64,000 nucleotides of DNA from positions 23,214,374-23,278,373 of the forward strand of contig CP099847.1 of assembly GCA_030062745.1 (NCBI GenBank). Reading direction: 5' to 3'. A program made the position numbers and the translations under genes. Below the pieces are notes generated by a model that did not search any database, was not told the DNA's origin, and saw only the letters and a list, made by a program, of their open reading frames with translations. Shown here piece by piece: positions 12,561 to 23,000 of this stretch. The stretch comes from Capitulum mitella. Its lineage: Eukaryota > Arthropoda > Thecostraca > Pollicipedomorpha > Pollicipedidae. Each line of letters begins with the position of its first letter. The stretch's first letter is position 1.

Positions 12561-13832
12561 GTCGTTTCCATTGGATCCCATAAAACGTAACCTATAGGTC
12601 ACTTTTGAGGTGCCCAAAGCGATGTCTGACGATGAATGAGGCTTGGAACTATTGTAATAGTTTGCGATGGTTTTGACGTAAGATAATTTTGACGCAAATG
12701 GAGGGGTGAGTGACGATATCAGTGGGCACCTTGGTATACCATTTAGTAAGAATGAGCATCGTAAAGCACAATGTTTGTTACATGATGAGGACCTTTGCCG
12801 TATCTTGATTTTTCCAATGCAGTCCCTCGATAAAGAGGTCTTAGGTCAGCAATATCTTACGGTACTGACCTCAAATTGAGAAGGAATACGTAAAAACGTT
12901 TGGAAATCGGCTACCAGCAAAACCTCCCAGCGATCGAGGCATTCGTTAAGGGTCAACTTATAAACGCACCCATGGTGGTGACACCAACCGTAAAAAAACC
13001 TGAAATAACAGAAACCGTGAAAGGTTTGACCGCGTCATGATCTGTGACCATTGTATGTAGCAGACGTTTACAAATATGGACCACATTTACCTGATCGACA
13101 TGTTGACTTTAACATACTGCGGAATATCATAACTTGACGCTTTAAAGGCATCTCTTTATGTGATTTTAAATTGTGTGCTTCATTCTTCTTCACTTTTATT
13201 ACATTTATATGCTAAATCTCGTACTAGCATGTTACCCAGAGCCGCATAGAAAGAAACATCATTTTCAGGTAACTAACTGTTTAAGCGAATATCCCTCAAG
13301 TTGCGAAGCATAGGTTTCAGGCGACATGTCGCCTTGTTTGTGGTATTTCATAGCTTCAGCTACGAGCTTACTGTCAACATTTTGGGTAACATAGTTTGCC
13401 AGTTATTTTGGTTGTGTGGCACTACGCCATCGCAAACTGTGTATCAGTTAGCGTGTGCCATTATCTCCATCGGTGTAATGCAGTATTATAGCTTTCAGCG
13501 CGTGTAATCATTACTTGGAGTGTTAAGGGCGGAATGTTAGCGATCGATATGTGAGATCGTTAGAGGTGTTGAGTCGTTCTTCGGGCGGTTGTTCAGCATC
13601 ATACACGTCAGTGATGGCAGCAGGAACTTTTGTTTTCGTTAGTTGCTACCTTCGGTGCATCTCGAGTTTAATCGTTCTCCCTCTTACGATATGCACTTAT
13701 CTGCCCATTCCATTCGTATCGTGGGGAACAGAGTCCGTCAGTGCTGGTAGCCCATGAACCAGACTTATCGTCTTATGCAGCTATCTTGATTGAACCCTGA
13801 CCTGGCATGACAGGAAGTGGATGTTAACTGTC
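12561..13832. other. intergenic, no gene seen
   Basis: Unique, moderately AT-rich sequence. Short frames only, none recognisable. Confidence 0.5.
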
Positions 13833-14047
13833 AAACATGGGTGTGGAATTGGGACAGATTTTGGTTATGGAGAAACAGATTCATCGAACCCCAGCTTATG
13901 ACAAAGCAAGAAATATTTTATTTTGTAAATATTTCTTATAAATTTATATACGAGATTTTATACAGCAAGAAATCACATGAACGAGTTAGAATATTGGTAT
14001 GTAATTCCGTGCCAATAATTTACCTTGGTATGGGAAGCTGCATACCA
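13833..14047 (+). repeat. dispersed repeat family E, copy 1
   Basis: This segment aligns over about 200 bp with 46498-46680 in the same orientation. Shared words include 'catgggtgt.gaa.tgggaca', 'aaacag.ttcatcg', 'aaagcaagaaa' and 'gctccatac/gctgcatac'. Neither copy codes for a recognisable protein. It is a decayed non-autonomous element of unknown class. Confidence 0.6.
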
Positions 14048-16645
14048 AAGGTAAGCAAAGTTACGGCCTTTCTGTCACGCTTTATCTTGCGAGTACCCTG
14101 GCCGTGTCCATCCTGGACGAAAATCTTGAGAGCTGGCCTGAACTAGTTACCTCTCGTTATTTTTTACTGGAAAACCGTATTGTAATAAATGTTATAAAAT
14201 ACTTGCGCGAGGGACTAGAAGTTTTTGATGGCGTTGCATTATCGACAAAGTTAACGGCCATAAAAAGATGTTTTTCCCCAGGAAGAAATAAAACGACTGA
14301 AATTTTGGGAGTGAAATGACAGGTAAACAGGGCTGTTTCTTCTTCGGCCCCGTAAATGGTGTATGTTATGTTACAATTTAATATCATGTTTTGTTGTATG
14401 TGTACATCTGCCTTTGAATAACGTGTTCCCTGCATTCCCCATTGATAATTGTGTAGGGAAAAGGCCTGCCTACTGCTTGTGCCGCTACTTGCAACGTTTG
14501 CCTCCCCCATTCATTGGTCCTTAAAATAGAGCACTGGAATCAAACGCTAAAGTAACTATATTGTTATTTTCACCTTGCCGCTGCCAACTAAAAGGAAAAA
14601 TTAGCGTACCAAACTAGCTCCAAAACACATTTTGATCACTAGCTTGTATTCCTACCCAGCTCACATTAGATATTCAGATGCACTACTTCAGCACCAATAA
14701 AAGAACTCCATACTTTTTAGCGGTTTGATTTCTCAAGTATTTGTATATGCTGTTCATAATTCAGTACTTTTTGAAAATGTAAACTAAGTACGTAAATTGG
14801 CACCCTTTGTTATCAGATGAGTCAAAATTAAACCAGTTAAATTGAGGAGCGTGCCGTAAATGAATTCCCGGCTCTGGGCATTCACCATTGAATCGATTCA
14901 CTTCCGGCGAATCGATCACAGGCCTGCCCTGGGAGACGCGACTGGTGTCCGTGAGTGCGAGATGGCGGTGGACGGCCATGATGGCGTTTTGTAAACCCGA
15001 CCAGTCATGGTTGCTCAGGTGGAAAACGCCTAACAAACGTGGTGGCAACGAGCGTTGAATAGCACGTCATTTGGATTGCGTTTGTTGTGTTGAACGAAGA
15101 GTAGCGCTTGTAGAGGACCCACGCATCAGCATCAGCACCGTATTACAGGCCTCTCTCCACCTTTAAGTGCTGGGTCGTGCGGCAGGGTTGGTTAATCCAG
15201 TGAATCGCGACTTTTCATCATGGCGTCTGATTCTGTTAACATCATGGAAACCCGTGGGATTTTGGCGACTTTGATCGGCCTGTCTGAAGAATTGTTACTT
15301 CCACGAGTGCGTACCTTGCTTTGGCAAACGAAATTCCAAAGTCTAGAGACGAAAGAGGGGGCTGAGATATCTTGGCTTTCCAGTGAAAGTGTTCGGGCCT
15401 CATGGCCTTGATGGCCCTGGATCCTTGCAGTCCCACGTTATGTTTCACATAACGTAGAACCGATACAGAGTGTTGAATAGGTCCGTAACGTCGATTCCGC
15501 GTCATATGGAACGCGCACAGATCTTCCGGTCTTCGTTACACGTTTGTTTCGTCAGATAGGCGTAATTTTCAGGGAGCCTGTTGATACTACGCCACGCATG
15601 TAATAAGTGGCGTGATCCGACACGTTTTGCCCGATGGCCGTGGCTCCGCACTATCTGGCTTCCCTCGCGCCGTTTGTTTATATTTGTGACGTCAGAAGCG
15701 TCAGAATGCCCTGTTTTGGCCGCGGCTAGCGGAGACAGCGCCGTCCAGACATGCGCGCATCCGCATTGCGGTCGGCGTCGGAGTTGGGTTATCAGATAGG
15801 TCGGGTCTCAGACAATGAACAAATGTCTTGGCGTGTCGCCGATCTCGGCAACTGCTGTTTTTTTTTCAGCGTCGCCACTCGTCGCGTAGTTGTCGAGAGA
15901 TATGCTACTTTTGTCGCTTTTGGGACGCCCTTGAGTAACTGTGTATGGTACGGCAGTTATTTTGAAATATCAGTTGCATTAGATCATTGTCCTCCTTCCG
16001 CGATCAAATATTCATTCACTCCGTTCGTATCATGTGTGTTTCCGTGTTATGCTCCAGAATGAATTAGCACGTGCTTAATTTTGACGTGTTTTCCCCGGTC
16101 GGTTTTGGCTGACAATCGTGTCTTCTGCGAGCTGCGGTTAGATTCCCGTCGTGTGGTTTAAACGGAATGTGGTGCGGTGGTCAGCTTTTCTGAAATGAGT
16201 TCATTCAGTTTGAAAAATGCCGTTGGTCATGTAACGTTCGTTTTGCCAGAAAAGGACGATTTGCAAATGTGATTGGACGAACGTTATAGCCTGACACCAC
16301 CCACCAATGACAACGCAGTATGGGTATGCTGCTAGCATTGGTCTGCGTGCGCTCGTTTTCTTCTGCGACAGCTGGCAAAAGAACAAAATGGACGAATATT
16401 AACAGAAAGAACTTCCTAGAAGTGGCTGTAAAACTACGAGCATATACGTGGAATTTTGGGACGTAATGTGTGGAAATCGGTTTGCAAGGCTACGACGTAT
16501 GGCTTGGCTATCTCAGTTCGAAATACGTGTTAGAGGTGGAACCGCACCATGTACCCTGAACTCTGTAACGAGCCCGTTTTCGTGTGAAGAGGCAGCGCGG
16601 TGCAGGCTCCGCGCCGTCAGCTAATCGGGGTGCTCTCCGTTGTTG
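14048..16645. other. region upstream of the SOCS gene, no gene seen
   Basis: No recognisable coding sequence. Because the SOCS exon begins behind a good 3' splice site (AG at 16647-16648), one or more 5' exons of that gene probably lie in or beyond this stretch. I could not identify them. Confidence 0.4.
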
Positions 16646-16649
16646 CAGG
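16634..16649 (+). promoter_or_regulatory. 3' splice site before the SOCS exon
   Basis: A pyrimidine-rich run, 'tctccgttgttgcag', ends in AG at 16647-16648, 13 nt before the ATG. It implies at least one upstream exon, either 5' UTR or coding, since the 13 nt in between contain no in-frame stop. Confidence 0.6.
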
Positions 16650-16661
16650 GAGCGGCCAGCG

Positions 16662-17594
16662 ATGAGTGGACCTGGCGCTGAGGGCCCCGACCCGCCGCCG
16701 CCGGCCGAGCCGCCGTCGCCCGGCGAGGGCGTGTACGTGGCGCGTGCCGCCGCAGCCGACGACACGCCGCCGCCCAGCGCGCCGGCGCCGGCCGGCGGCG
16801 GCGGCCGCTGGCGGCGCCCACTGCGCCTGCTGCGGCTGACGCGCCGGCTGGTGCGCCGCTGCGGGGGCGGCAGCCAGCCGGCGCCGGCGGCCGGCCGCCG
16901 CCCGGAGCCGGCGCGGCCGCCGCCGCCGGTCGAGTCGCGTCTGCTGGTGTCGCACTTCGCCGAGCTGGGCGCCGACGGCTCGCTGGTGCAGCGCACCGTG
17001 CACACCACGGTCGACTACGTGCACCGGCTGGTGCCCGACCTGCTGCGCGTCGTCAGCAGCCCGTTCTATTGGGGCGAGACGGACCGCTACGAGGCGGAGC
17101 GCCTGCTCGAGAACAAGCCGGAGGGCACGTTCCTGCTGCGCGACTCGGCGCAGGAGGAGTACCTGTTCTCGGTCAGCTTCCGCCGCTACGGCCGCTCCCT
17201 GCACGCGCGCGTCGCGCGGTCCGAGCGCCAGTTCAGCTTCAACCCGCGAGACCCGGCGGCCTTCTCCGCGCCGACGGTGATGGCGCTGCTCGAACACTAC
17301 AAGGACGCGGAGCGCTGCACCTTCTTCGAGCCGCTGCTGACGCAGCCGCTGCCGCGTTCCTTCGTCTTCCCGCTGACGCACCTCTGCCGCGCCGCGGTCG
17401 CCGCGCGCGTCAGTTACGACGACGTGGCGCGGCTGCGGCTGCCGCGCGAGCTGCGCCACTTCCTCGTCGAGTACCACTACAAGGAGTGCGTGCACGTGCT
17501 GCGGCACGAGCTGCCGGTCGGCGACGGCGGCGCGGCGGCGCCGATGTCCGGCGCGGCGCCGCGCCCGGTCGTCCCGGCCGCCGTGTGTCGATGA
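16662..17594 (+). CDS. SOCS5: SOCS5-like suppressor of cytokine signalling (SH2 + SOCS box)
   Basis: Predicted 310-aa protein from the first in-frame ATG. The N-terminal ~90 residues are Pro/Ala/Arg-rich and low complexity. Residues 113-135 ([18 protein letters not shown]) match the segment before the SH2 in SOCS4/5. The SH2 runs about 136-232 with [14 protein letters not shown], the phosphotyrosine-binding Arg160 in FLLRDSAQ, and [16 protein letters not shown]. The SOCS box (about 231-278) has a BC-box-like LTHLCRAAV and a Cul5-box-like [15 protein letters not shown]. Family knowledge: such proteins bind phosphotyrosine sites and recruit Elongin B/C-Cullin5 for ubiquitination, damping JAK/STAT or EGFR signalling. 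It is shorter than human SOCS5 (536 aa). A 3' splice site ends at 16648 and the frame stays open back to it, so upstream coding exons may exist. Composition is extremely GC-rich. SOCS4 versus SOCS5 cannot be separated here. Confidence 0.93.
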   Translation: MSGPGAEGPDPPPPAEPPSPGEGVYVARAAAADDTPPPSAPAPAGGGGRWRRPLRLLRLTRRLVRRCGGGSQPAPAAGRRPEPARPPPPVESRLLVSHFAELGADGSLVQRTVHTTVDYVHRLVPDLLRVVSSPFYWGETDRYEAERLLENKPEGTFLLRDSAQEEYLFSVSFRRYGRSLHARVARSERQFSFNPRDPAAFSAPTVMALLEHYKDAERCTFFEPLLTQPLPRSFVFPLTHLCRAAVAARVSYDDVARLRLPRELRHFLVEYHYKECVHVLRHELPVGDGGAAAPMSGAAPRPVVPAAVCR

Positions 17595-20062
17595 TGGCCG
17601 CAGTGGCGGTGTTGGGCCGAGCCCGGGCGGCGCCGGCCGCGCCGTCTGCCCGCCGCCGACTCAGCGCCGTCGGTCGGCCGGCACGTGCCGTCCGTGCGAA
17701 CCGGACGCGGCGGGGCGGCGGGCTGACGGTCGCGCCCGACGGGGGCCGCCGACCACCAGGCGATATGTGATATTTGGTGTTATTCGGCGCCCGCCCGCGC
17801 TGTCGTGCGGGAGGTTGTGTCCATTTTTGCAAGATGCGTTTAGTTGTTCGGTGGTCGACAGAATCGGCCTTAACAAGTGGCAGTGCACGTTGAGCTTTGT
17901 TATTTTTTGTAACGTGTTGATGTATGCGGTGCACATCACTGATAAGCGAAGTCGAAATGAGAATGTCTGACGGGTGAGTCGACGACCGGAGGAGGATCGT
18001 TATTTTTCGCATTATTAACTGTGATGCCATGTGAATATACCAATATTCTGTTCAACTGCATTGCGTTTTTCCCCTCTCGCGTTTGATGATATCGAATCCA
18101 TTTCCTTCCGACCGGGAGCTGCTGCTTCTGGAAAAGGGTTGGGAGTAATTTATGACATTCTTTGGTATTCTGCGATGTGCATGATGTCTTATGCTCTGTT
18201 GCAGAGGCATCTGCGTGGGGGAGCGCTAATTGAATCGTAGAAGAGGTAACCACTTGCTCCGATTTCCATGGCAGGTTTCGGGGAACATTAACTCCACGCG
18301 CTCCCCACTGTCATCGGTGGTTCAAGAAATCGCTGCGAAGACAGCACATGAAAAAGTCTGGTTCATTCCGGCAATGGCATGCATTTGGTCAAGACGTGTG
18401 TGTGTGTGCGCGTGCGCGTGCGCGTAAGCGTGCGTGTGCGTGTGCGTATGTGTGTGTGGTAAAACTTTTTGGCGCAGATTGGAGAGGTCAACTTCGGGCT
18501 TTGGCGGATGTACCGAACGCAAAGGGCCTCAGAACACCCGCAAAGCAAGAGTTCCTATCTATTCCCAGTTACAGGGGCGGCAGCTTACGGAGGCAGGGGG
18601 GCAGTTGTCCCCCCCTCATCTCCGGTCGGAATTTAACACTAACCCTATGGCGTTGCATGGAAAGGAACGAGTTAAAACGTCGACTTGCCCCCTCATATCT
18701 GGAGAGGCTCCGCCACCATTGGCCAGTTACGTATTTCATTTCTCTCCATTCCACAACATAAGAAACTGGAAAAGTCTCTTCAAACTCTTTCCCTTTGAAC
18801 CGGCCGGCTTGATCCGCCAATGGGCTCAGAGACCTCTTAAAAACGTTATGAGGTGTCCAAACCGTTGGGGCTACTCAGATTCGAATACTTTCTGGAAAAG
18901 CTCGGACGCTCCCTGAAGCGATAGGGGCCATCAATGTAGGAGCGTTTTCAAAATTGTAGGGTCAACGTTATCTTTCGGTTCTTTCTGGCCATTCAGCACC
19001 ACAGAGCTAATTTTAGAATTATTCGTATCATGTAGGGCCACCTCGAAGTTGCTAAAGTCGCTGTCCAAAAAGCCATTTGGGCTGCAATACACACACACAC
19101 ACGATAGCAGCTTTGACCACAGTCATGCGCGGCCCAGGACGTGATGAGGATCCAGGCACAATTGATTGTATCACGCAGTTCATGCTACGCAGACAGCATT
19201 CCATTCAGAAATACCGTAATGTATGTATGTTACTGTTACCGACTGCGGAATGTATCAGTATCAATAATGCATGGGTGCATCCACGGCTCAGAAAACGGGG
19301 GACTTGCTGACTGCAATCCACCAAGAATAGGTATGGTGGGAGGAGGTAAAATCGCTTTTTCGGGCGTTGCATGGTGAAGTACGGTTGAAATCCCTTTTGT
19401 TAGATTTCTTAGTTCAGTTCATTGAATGGCCGGTGGGGAATACCTATTTGGTACCTTAAACATTGGGGGAACAAATCGCCGCTTCTGGAAAACTGCTGTA
19501 ACCTGTCCCTCGCAGCCCCGCAGGGATTGCATCCATGCAGTAATGTATGTATATAATGTAATATATGTAACTTTCTCCTTCCAAAAAGTTGAAATATGTT
19601 TTAGCGATATGATCAAACCGCTTCATTTTCTGACCGAAACTGTTACGATGCGCTCCTGTTCTGGCTGCCGGGAGTGCTCTTTCGTCAACACAAGCTAGCG
19701 CAGGCAGAACAAGCGAGTGCGGGCACAGTGGAAAGCTATTGCGAGCAGTGGATTAGTGTTGTGAGACAATGTAGGCGCACATCCAGTTCAGTTCGTTCAG
19801 GGCTGTTGTGGAGTGGTTGTGTGGCTTGCTGCATTTGTTCACATTCGTTGCATGCCAAGTTTCTTGTTATATTGTCTCATAATTGGTACTCGTTAAGATC
19901 GTTAAGAGCAGAACACTACCCCACTTTTGTGTAGCATAGATCGTTGGACTAGTTAGATTCTTAACACTAGGACAACTGCTCCAAATTCTGGATTCGGACT
20001 AACTCCTCAACACTCGAGCAACAGTTAAAGCACTTCATTGTGCCTTCTTGCCCTTGTCCTAG
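17595..20062. other. SOCS 3' flank and SOCS-CanB intergenic region
   Basis: GC-rich to about 17770, then ordinary sequence. It should contain the SOCS 3' UTR, but I see no clear AATAAA close to the stop. It holds the alternating purine-pyrimidine run at 18395-18458. The CanB promoter or non-coding first exon may lie near 19700-20060. Confidence 0.4.
18395..18458. repeat. (TG/CG)n alternating purine-pyrimidine tract
   Basis: About 60 nt of nearly perfect TG and CG steps ('tgtgtgtgtgcgcgtgcgcg' and onward). Such tracts favour left-handed Z-DNA. It lies between SOCS and CanB. Confidence 0.9.
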
Positions 20063-20088
20063 AACACCACAGGAAGAATTTCAGAATG
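20063..20088 (+). CDS. CanB: CanB exon 1 (start codon only), candidate
   Basis: The exon ends ATG|GTAAGC, with the ATG at 20086-20088 in good context (A at -3, G at +4 from the next exon). Exon 2 begins at the codon for Gly2, so the missing codon must be an ATG ending exactly at a donor, as here. A pyrimidine-rich 3' splice site ('ttcttgcccttgtcctag') ends at 20062, so this may be a 26-nt internal exon preceded by a UTR exon. Other ATG|GT sites exist upstream, for example near 19364, but have poorer donors. Confidence 0.5.
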
Positions 20089-23000
20089 GTAAGCATGTGT
20101 GAATTCATTTGCTCTTGTATGCTGGCTGGTATGCATTTTGTGGTGGAAGTGGAAAGAAGTGATGAAGAAACATCCAGTCTCTGATTCTTTGGTGACAAAC
20201 CATCACATTTTTACATTCTGAATTGAGGATCACAGCACAGTACAGGAGATATTGTGCTCCCACAAATCCCATAAAGATTTACTGAATTATTGCTGAGAAC
20301 TTTGATGGTGGGTAGCAAATGGCTATGTAATAGGGTAAGAGTAAAAAATTTTGTTGTAAAGCTGGTAATGTATTGTATGTTCTTTTATTGCAACATATTG
20401 GTTTGGATGTGATATCCTTGCATCCAGATCAATAGAAAATGAACATGGCATTCTAAAAGTGCTAAATGTGTGTCAGTTCATCATGATATGAATGCAGTAG
20501 TGGCTGAGTGTGAGTCATGGTGGTCAGGTGATGTGTCTAGGCTGAATAAAACTATTATCCATAGATGCATGGTATAGTATATCATGATCCATCAGGCAGT
20601 TAGGTTGTATTATGAGTTTGTTGTGAAGTGCTATTGTTTACACTGCAGGTGGTCTACATAAGACAAATTGAATACTGAAATATGCATAGTTGATTAAGGA
20701 TATGATAGGCCTTACTTCTGGCTGACTTTCACAATGAACATTATTTGTGGTATGGGGATATGGGGACTGGAGGCATGCATGTGCAGGATAGGAACACTTT
20801 TAATCAGTGTAGCAGTGGAGCATATTTTATCATTGCTATGTTAGTTACAAATTGTCACCAAAACCATATGGGCAAAGGCTTGTAGCATGAGAGGTATGTG
20901 TAAGTCATAGAGTAGTGCAATGCTCTGCTTAGTCACAACTGACAATAGCCTTTATGGTGGTTAATATTTTGACTACTAATACATGGAAAGTTCATAGGAT
21001 TTTGATTCTTCTGGAGAATGGAATGTGGAGCATGGAGGATGTAATTCCAAGAAAAGCCATGGAAATATCAATAGCACATTTCAATCATTTTTGTTCATGT
21101 GTGGCACAATTTTATGATTTGATTCTAGCAGATGACCACATCATGGTTCATAATGTTTAGAATCAGAGTGGCCTTATTTAATCTTGTGTCTTTGGTGCAT
21201 GTCAGGTCTTTCTGCAACAGTGTAAATTATTAGACTGGAGGTTAGTTGATTCCTCCTGGAGGAAGTTTTGAGTGAAAAACAAGGTATATTGCTGATAAAC
21301 CACTTAGTGATTCCTAATGCAAAGTGCCATGACATAAATCAGCACCAGCCACAGCAGAAGATTTTGGAAAATGTTTTTGGGGGAGGGTCTACATAAGATT
21401 TCAGCCTGTTTCTTTGCTGACATGCCTTAAGCCTGATGTTAAAATCTATGAATATTGGGGATCCAGACCAGGCCTGGAGTTTTTTTCTTGATGTTTGAGT
21501 AAAGTTTTTGTTTTTGAGTATAAAATTTTGCAAATAGCAATGCTGGCTTAAGTTGGCATGCTTGGTGTGTCAGTTATGACATCATACCTGCTTCTCACTG
21601 AATGGAGACAGTCATTTGCTTCTAGAGTTAAAACTTTTTTAACATGTTTACAGTGTAGCTTTTTGGTGGGGACACAAGGTCAAACTTTCAGAGTATAAAA
21701 TGTTTTTGGAGCACATATTTGTCAGTGTTCTTCAACACCAAAAAACAACATCTTTTCCAGCTGTGGTCCAGACGCCACCCCCATCCCCCAGGATCGCCAG
21801 TCATGGCACCAGTTGTTTCCAGTGACGCACGCAGCATGACTGTGGAACAAATGTAGGTTACCTTGAAGTATTCCAAGGATATTCCAATAGCTATGCAAAG
21901 GAAAACATATTTGAAACATGCATCGGCGCCGTTTGATTTAAGTAACCGAAACGTGTAACCGCCAAAAGGAAAGGTTTAAACGAACAGCGATACGTAGGAC
22001 GATCAGAGAGCTTCCGAACTTTGGGCTTGCAACACGATTGCAAAACAGCCCTGGGCCGTATTCGACCCTCTGTTCAGGCAGGACCTGATGGAAGCGCGCA
22101 GCATCGTTACGCACACTGAACTGGAACAGAGACTAGACAGCGTCTCCGCGCACGAGATGCGAGGAGTTAGGGCGTACAGACCGGCCGGAGGTCAGGCCTC
22201 CGAGCACGAGATGCGAGGAGCTAGGGTGTACAGACCGGCCGGAGGTCAGGCCTCCGAGCACGAGATGCGAGGAGCTAGGGAGTACGGGCCCACTGGACGC
22301 CAGTTGGTCCGGTAGTTCTACGAATGTGTCGTCCCTGTGGCTGGTCCGTTGATATGATATGTTTCCCGTCGTTTTCGTCCCCTGTGACATAAGATCTCGT
22401 ACCGCCACGAAATACGTTAATTGCTCAGCCGAAGCGAGACGAATCAGCGTAGACGTGCAACAATCAGGGTACCTTGCATACCTCTAACTTTTTCGTCCCT
22501 AAAACAAAATATGTTTAGCTGAGGCATTGGTCAAAGCATGATTTAAGTTGTGTCAGTCACTGTGTCATTCCTTAGATCCTAAACCACTGGCCATCATGAA
22601 AGGCCATTATGTTTGTAGTGTTCACTTGATCACGTGTTAGACGTCGTTTTTGTCAGATATTTTGTTCTTTAGTCAGAAACAAAAGAAGGCGACTATTTTC
22701 ATTAGTTTGGTTTCACTTTTTTTGTTTTCAAGTGAGTGATGTATCGAGTTATGCTGTTTGATATTGTTCATGCATCCTTTTTCAGGGCAATGAAGCGTCA
22801 CTACCGATGGAGATGTGCTCGAACTGTGAGTATTTTACGCGCCTCTGGCATTTAGGCTTCTGTTGGCTTTTATTGCAAAAAAAAACATTTCATTCTCCTG
22901 GGTCACGTCGTCGTATTTGTTCAAAACCTGTTTAAGAAGTGCGATAGTCGGTGTCACCTGTTTATCAGCTATAGGTTACGTAAAGCGTAAAAATGATGGC

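Noticed and set aside
16617..17507. 296-codon minus-strand frame opposite the SOCS exon
   Set aside because: It is the antisense shadow of a GC-rich coding exon. The plus-strand frame has unmistakable SH2 and SOCS-box motifs.
17069..17770. 233-codon frame in another plus-strand frame of the SOCS exon
   Set aside because: Arg/Ala/Gly-rich translation of the third-position-GC bias, with no domain.
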